From Pseudomonas sp. PDM05 (GTDB taxonomy: Bacteria > Pseudomonadota > Gammaproteobacteria > Pseudomonadales > Pseudomonadaceae), in NCBI RefSeq assembly GCF_014851685.1, contig NZ_JACVAC010000021.1, forward strand, positions 1 to 64,000: a stretch of DNA of 64,000 nucleotides, given 5' to 3'. The position numbers and the translations under genes are program-made. The notes beneath the pieces are model-generated. The model saw only the letters and a program-made list of their open reading frames with translations, was not told the origin of the DNA and made no database searches. Every line of letters starts with the position of its first letter. The stretch's first letter is position 1. Shown here in pieces: positions 61,503-64,000 of the stretch.

Positions 61503-63008
61503 ATGTTTGGTATTGGTCTTGGTGTGGGCGCGGTAATTAGCCAGGCGTCGAGAATGATGGGGGTGAAACCCGCGGGCGATCTACGCAAACCGGTACCGCC
61601 TGGCACTGAGTATGTCGGTGTTCGCGAACTCGGCGAGCAAATGGCACGGCCGGGTGGGTTCACCTCGGAAGATCTGGTCACCTATTTGCAAGCGCGCATT
61701 CGTAAGCTCGACCCCGCGTTAAGCACCATCATCGAACTCAACCCACAAGCGTTGGAGATTGCACGCGAACTGGACCGCGAGCGCGTGTCAGGCAAGATCA
61801 GGGGGCCGCTGCATGGGATTCCGGTGCTGCTCAAGGACACGATCGAGACAGGCGATACCCAGCAAACCAGCGCCGGCGCGTTTGGATTGACGGGGACGGC
61901 GGCGAGTAAAGATGGGTTTATTGTCGAGCGCCTGCGTGAGCAGGGCGCGGTGATCCTGGGCAAGACCAACCTGACGGAGCTCGCGGGTTTTCGCGGTGGC
62001 CCCGACGGTTGGAGCAGTCGGGGCGGGCAAACGCACAACCCTTACCATGCGGATGCACCGGTCGGCGGTTCAAGTTCGGGATCGGCCGCCGCTGTTGCCG
62101 CCGGGTTGGCGCCGCTGGCCGTGGGCACCGAAACCAGCGGTTCGATCATTGTGCCGGCGGCGCTCAACGGCGTGGTCGGTTTCAAGCCCAGCGTGGGCGT
62201 GTTGAGCCGCAGCGGCATCATTCCAGCCAGCCACCGGCAGGACACACCGGGGCCGATGGCGCGCTCGGTATTTGATGCTGCGCTCATGCTTAATGCCATG
62301 TCTGGCAGCGACCCTGACGACAGCGCGAACATTGATGCGCCCAAGGGCATCGACTACACCGCATTGCTCAAACCCGGAGCGTTGCACGGCAAGCGTATTG
62401 GTTACCCGGCGACCTTTTGCGCGAAGGGCGAAAGCCTGTCGGTGGACAATAGCCCTCAGTTTGCCCGGGCGCTTGAGGTGCTTCGGGCGCAAGGGGCAAC
62501 TGTGGTGCCGGTGAATATGCGACTGGCCGACGCCTCGCGTTATGGCGAATTGTTGTTTGCCGATGTGAAGGACGAGTTGAATGACTACCTGGCCAAGCGA
62601 CAGGGACTGCCGGTCAAGTCGGTGCCGCAACTGATTGCGTTCAACGATGCGCGTGATGGAACCGCCACCGAGCACCAGCCGGTACTCAAGCAAATCGAGG
62701 CATCCACCCTCACGCCTGAGGAACGCGAACCCCTATGGGATGCCCTGATCCAGGAGTTTCGTGGCACCTTGGATGAGCTGATTGACGAGCAACACCTTGA
62801 TGCGGTGGTCTCGGACTTCGAGACCAACAGCTACTTTGCGGTCGCCGCAGCTGGTTACCCTGGTGTCTCGGTGCCTTCCGGGAAAAATGACGACGGCGTA
62901 CCGACCAGCGCGTATTTCTTTGGTGCCCGCTGGAGCGAACCGACGTTGCTGGCGGTTGCCCATGGCTATGAGCAGGCTGCGAAAGTGGGGATCAAGCCGG
63001 TTCTTTAA
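61503..63008 (+). CDS. Amidase signature family enzyme
   Basis: 501-residue amidase. Catalytic Lys is in HGIPVLLKDTIETGDTQQ near residue 114, and the Ser-rich motif GGSSSGSAAAVAAGLAPLAV with the Gly-Ser and later TETSGSIIVPA (nucleophile Ser) is near residue 190. It hydrolyses amide bonds; substrate unknown. ATG 61503 has TGGAGG upstream. Starts with short hydrophobic MFGIGLGVGAVIS. Pairs with the upstream amidase-like gene. Confidence 0.9.
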   Translation: MFGIGLGVGAVISQASRMMGVKPAGDLRKPVPPGTEYVGVRELGEQMARPGGFTSEDLVTYLQARIRKLDPALSTIIELNPQALEIARELDRERVSGKIRGPLHGIPVLLKDTIETGDTQQTSAGAFGLTGTAASKDGFIVERLREQGAVILGKTNLTELAGFRGGPDGWSSRGGQTHNPYHADAPVGGSSSGSAAAVAAGLAPLAVGTETSGSIIVPAALNGVVGFKPSVGVLSRSGIIPASHRQDTPGPMARSVFDAALMLNAMSGSDPDDSANIDAPKGIDYTALLKPGALHGKRIGYPATFCAKGESLSVDNSPQFARALEVLRAQGATVVPVNMRLADASRYGELLFADVKDELNDYLAKRQGLPVKSVPQLIAFNDARDGTATEHQPVLKQIEASTLTPEEREPLWDALIQEFRGTLDELIDEQHLDAVVSDFETNSYFAVAAAGYPGVSVPSGKNDDGVPTSAYFFGARWSEPTLLAVAHGYEQAAKVGIKPVL

Positions 63009-63067
63009 CGTCAACGCATTACACTTCATCCTGCGCCGCCTACGCTGTCCAGTGATCCGGCAGGACA

Positions 63068-63448
63068 CTACGCACCATTCGGTTGAGGGGCTGGTGAGTC
63101 AAGAGAGGCCGCTGTTGAACCCATCAGCCGCGAGATGATACCTGGCTCGGCGGGTTCGGCCGGAGCAGGGGTAGACCGGCGTGCACTCATTCCCCACCCC
63201 GGCGCGAACCCTGGGAAAAACACCAGCCCCTCCGCCTCCAGCCGAAACGCCAGGGTCAACCGGGTTTCATCTTCCACGTCGGCGTGGCTTTCAAAGCGTT
63301 GCACCGCTTCCACTGCCACACCCGCCTGGCGGGCCAGGTCTTCGCGGCTCCAGCCCAGCATCGCGCGGGCCTGGGCGCTGTGCTTGGCGGTGAATTGGTG
63401 CAGGACGATCTGTTGTTCTACGAAAGAGCTCATTGCCAGAGAGGACAT
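63068..63448 (-). CDS. XRE-type small DNA-binding protein
   Basis: 126-residue regulator. A helix-turn-helix is visible in AQARAMLGWSREDLARQAGVAVEAVQRFES near residue 25, close to other XRE proteins. Its C-terminal tail is low-complexity, Pro/Ala-rich. ATG 63448 has TGGAG upstream. Convergent with the amidase gene. Confidence 0.8.
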   Translation of the reverse strand: MSSLAMSSFVEQQIVLHQFTAKHSAQARAMLGWSREDLARQAGVAVEAVQRFESHADVEDETRLTLAFRLEAEGLVFFPGFAPGWGMSARRSTPAPAEPAEPGIISRLMGSTAASLDSPAPQPNGA

Positions 63449-63554
63449 GGGGTTTCTCCAGGATTCGACGGGGGAGGGCAAACTATACTGTGTTTTTGTA
63501 CAGTTGTTTTGACCGCTCATCAACTGGATTTTTTCGAAGGCTCGCGACTAGCCT

Positions 63555-64000
63555 TTACTCCACCCCCGGCGCCTCCCGAATAATCAAGTGATCCAGGTTC
63601 TCGATATTCGCGCTGAACACCCCGAACGTCTGCTCGGGGTGTTTCTTGCTTGGCACCTGTTTCAGTTCGGGCGTCACCCCGTAAAAGAAGCAGTACAGCG
63701 CCTGTTTACTGTCCACCGCTGCCTTGATCTGCTCCAGGAACGCCTTGCGCTTGCGGTAGTTCTCGATCAGTTTTTTGCTCAGGTAGACGTTGACCGAGTA
63801 AGGCTTCTTGTCGAGCCACACCTTCTTTTCGAAGTCGATGCGAAAGCTGCTGGTGTAGTCCTTGATCGCCTTGATCCTGCCCCAGTAGATCAGGCCCTTG
63901 TTGTCTTGCAGGTACTCGATCTTCTTGAAAAACGCCCAGTACGTCGCAGTATGCTCGCCGATCTTCAGCGGCATGCTTTTGAGCTTGTGCTTGTCGTCGA
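63555..64000 (-). CDS. Hypothetical protein, partial at right edge
   Basis: Only the C-terminal end is in the window; the frame remains open through position 64000 (reads DDKHKLKSMPLKIGEHTATYW). The internal ATG at 63974 may not be the start. 148 codons visible, rich in Lys, Tyr and Phe (KDYTSSFRIDFEKKVWLDKK; LYCFFYGVTPELKQVPSKK). No domain recognised. Confidence 0.6.
   Translation of the reverse strand, partial: DDKHKLKSMPLKIGEHTATYWAFFKKIEYLQDNKGLIYWGRIKAIKDYTSSFRIDFEKKVWLDKKPYSVNVYLSKKLIENYRKRKAFLEQIKAAVDSKQALYCFFYGVTPELKQVPSKKHPEQTFGVFSANIENLDHLIIREAPGVE

Overview
The window looks like chromosomal DNA from the Pseudomonas fluorescens group. The evidence is the high-GC coding, the order of the glucose genes (gtsABCD-oprB-mutarotase-hexR-zwf-pgl-eda, which follows P. 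aeruginosa PA3190 to PA3181), the fadD2/fadD1 pair, and many intergenic REP/REPIN palindromes of the type TGTGGGAGCGGGCTTGC. No rRNA, tRNA, CRISPR array, prophage or intact insertion sequence was seen. The only clear mobile remnants are in the first 480 bases.

Layout. 1-480: IS scars and terminators. 0.5-5.3 kb: sodB, an arginine/lysine exporter with an ACT protein and ArgP, an epimerase and a membrane coiled-coil protein. 5.4-17.6 kb: sugar block with an AGE-family (mannose) isomerase, the glucose ABC importer GtsABCD, porin OprB, a hexose-6-phosphate mutarotase, HexR and the Entner-Doudoroff enzymes Zwf, Pgl and Eda. Glucose enters through OprB and GtsABCD, and HexR controls the ED genes. 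The isomerase and gtsA promoters share an ungapped ~70 bp block containing the same TGTCACC-N4-GGTGACA palindrome. 17.8-19.9 kb: class V aminotransferase, DUF3820 protein and a DUF2383 protein behind a sigma-54-like promoter. 20-25.5 kb: MaoC hydratase, lysophospholipase and two acyl-CoA synthetases. 25.6-33.4 kb: stress and housekeeping genes (CsbD, YihY, deformylase, methyltransferase, GNAT, GST, LysR, a soluble PAS-PAS chemoreceptor).

33.5-35.9 kb is the most unusual stretch. Two small unknown genes flank a GST. Each is preceded, about 82 bp from its start, by ACTGTCA-N4-TGACAGT, which has lux-box form (CT-N12-AG) and sits where a class II activator site would sit relative to a possible -10. 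Part of this stretch is visibly AT-richer.

35.9-39.2 kb: gluconate regulon (GntR, GntK, GntP) with three near-identical operators. 39.3-45.9 kb: AlaC-type aminotransferase, small effector-binding and START-like proteins, a PACE efflux protein, an SDR and LysR regulators. 45.9-48.7 kb: Pit phosphate transporter and a CorA/ZntB transporter. 48.8-58.5 kb: two chemoreceptors with sigma-28-like promoters, PepSY protein, glpQ, a CTP-synthase-like amidotransferase with an ABM protein, and a MASE2-GGDEF diguanylate cyclase. 58.7-64 kb: TetR regulator divergent from a metallo-hydrolase with two matching operators, an amidase preceded by an amidase-like protein lacking the catalytic half, an XRE regulator and a gene running off the right edge.

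AANAANAA motifs typical of Hfq/Crc control lie at the starts of the isomerase, gtsA, oprB, zwf and gntP genes, which suggests catabolite repression of the whole sugar set. All functions are inferred by reading motifs and context; no database search was possible.
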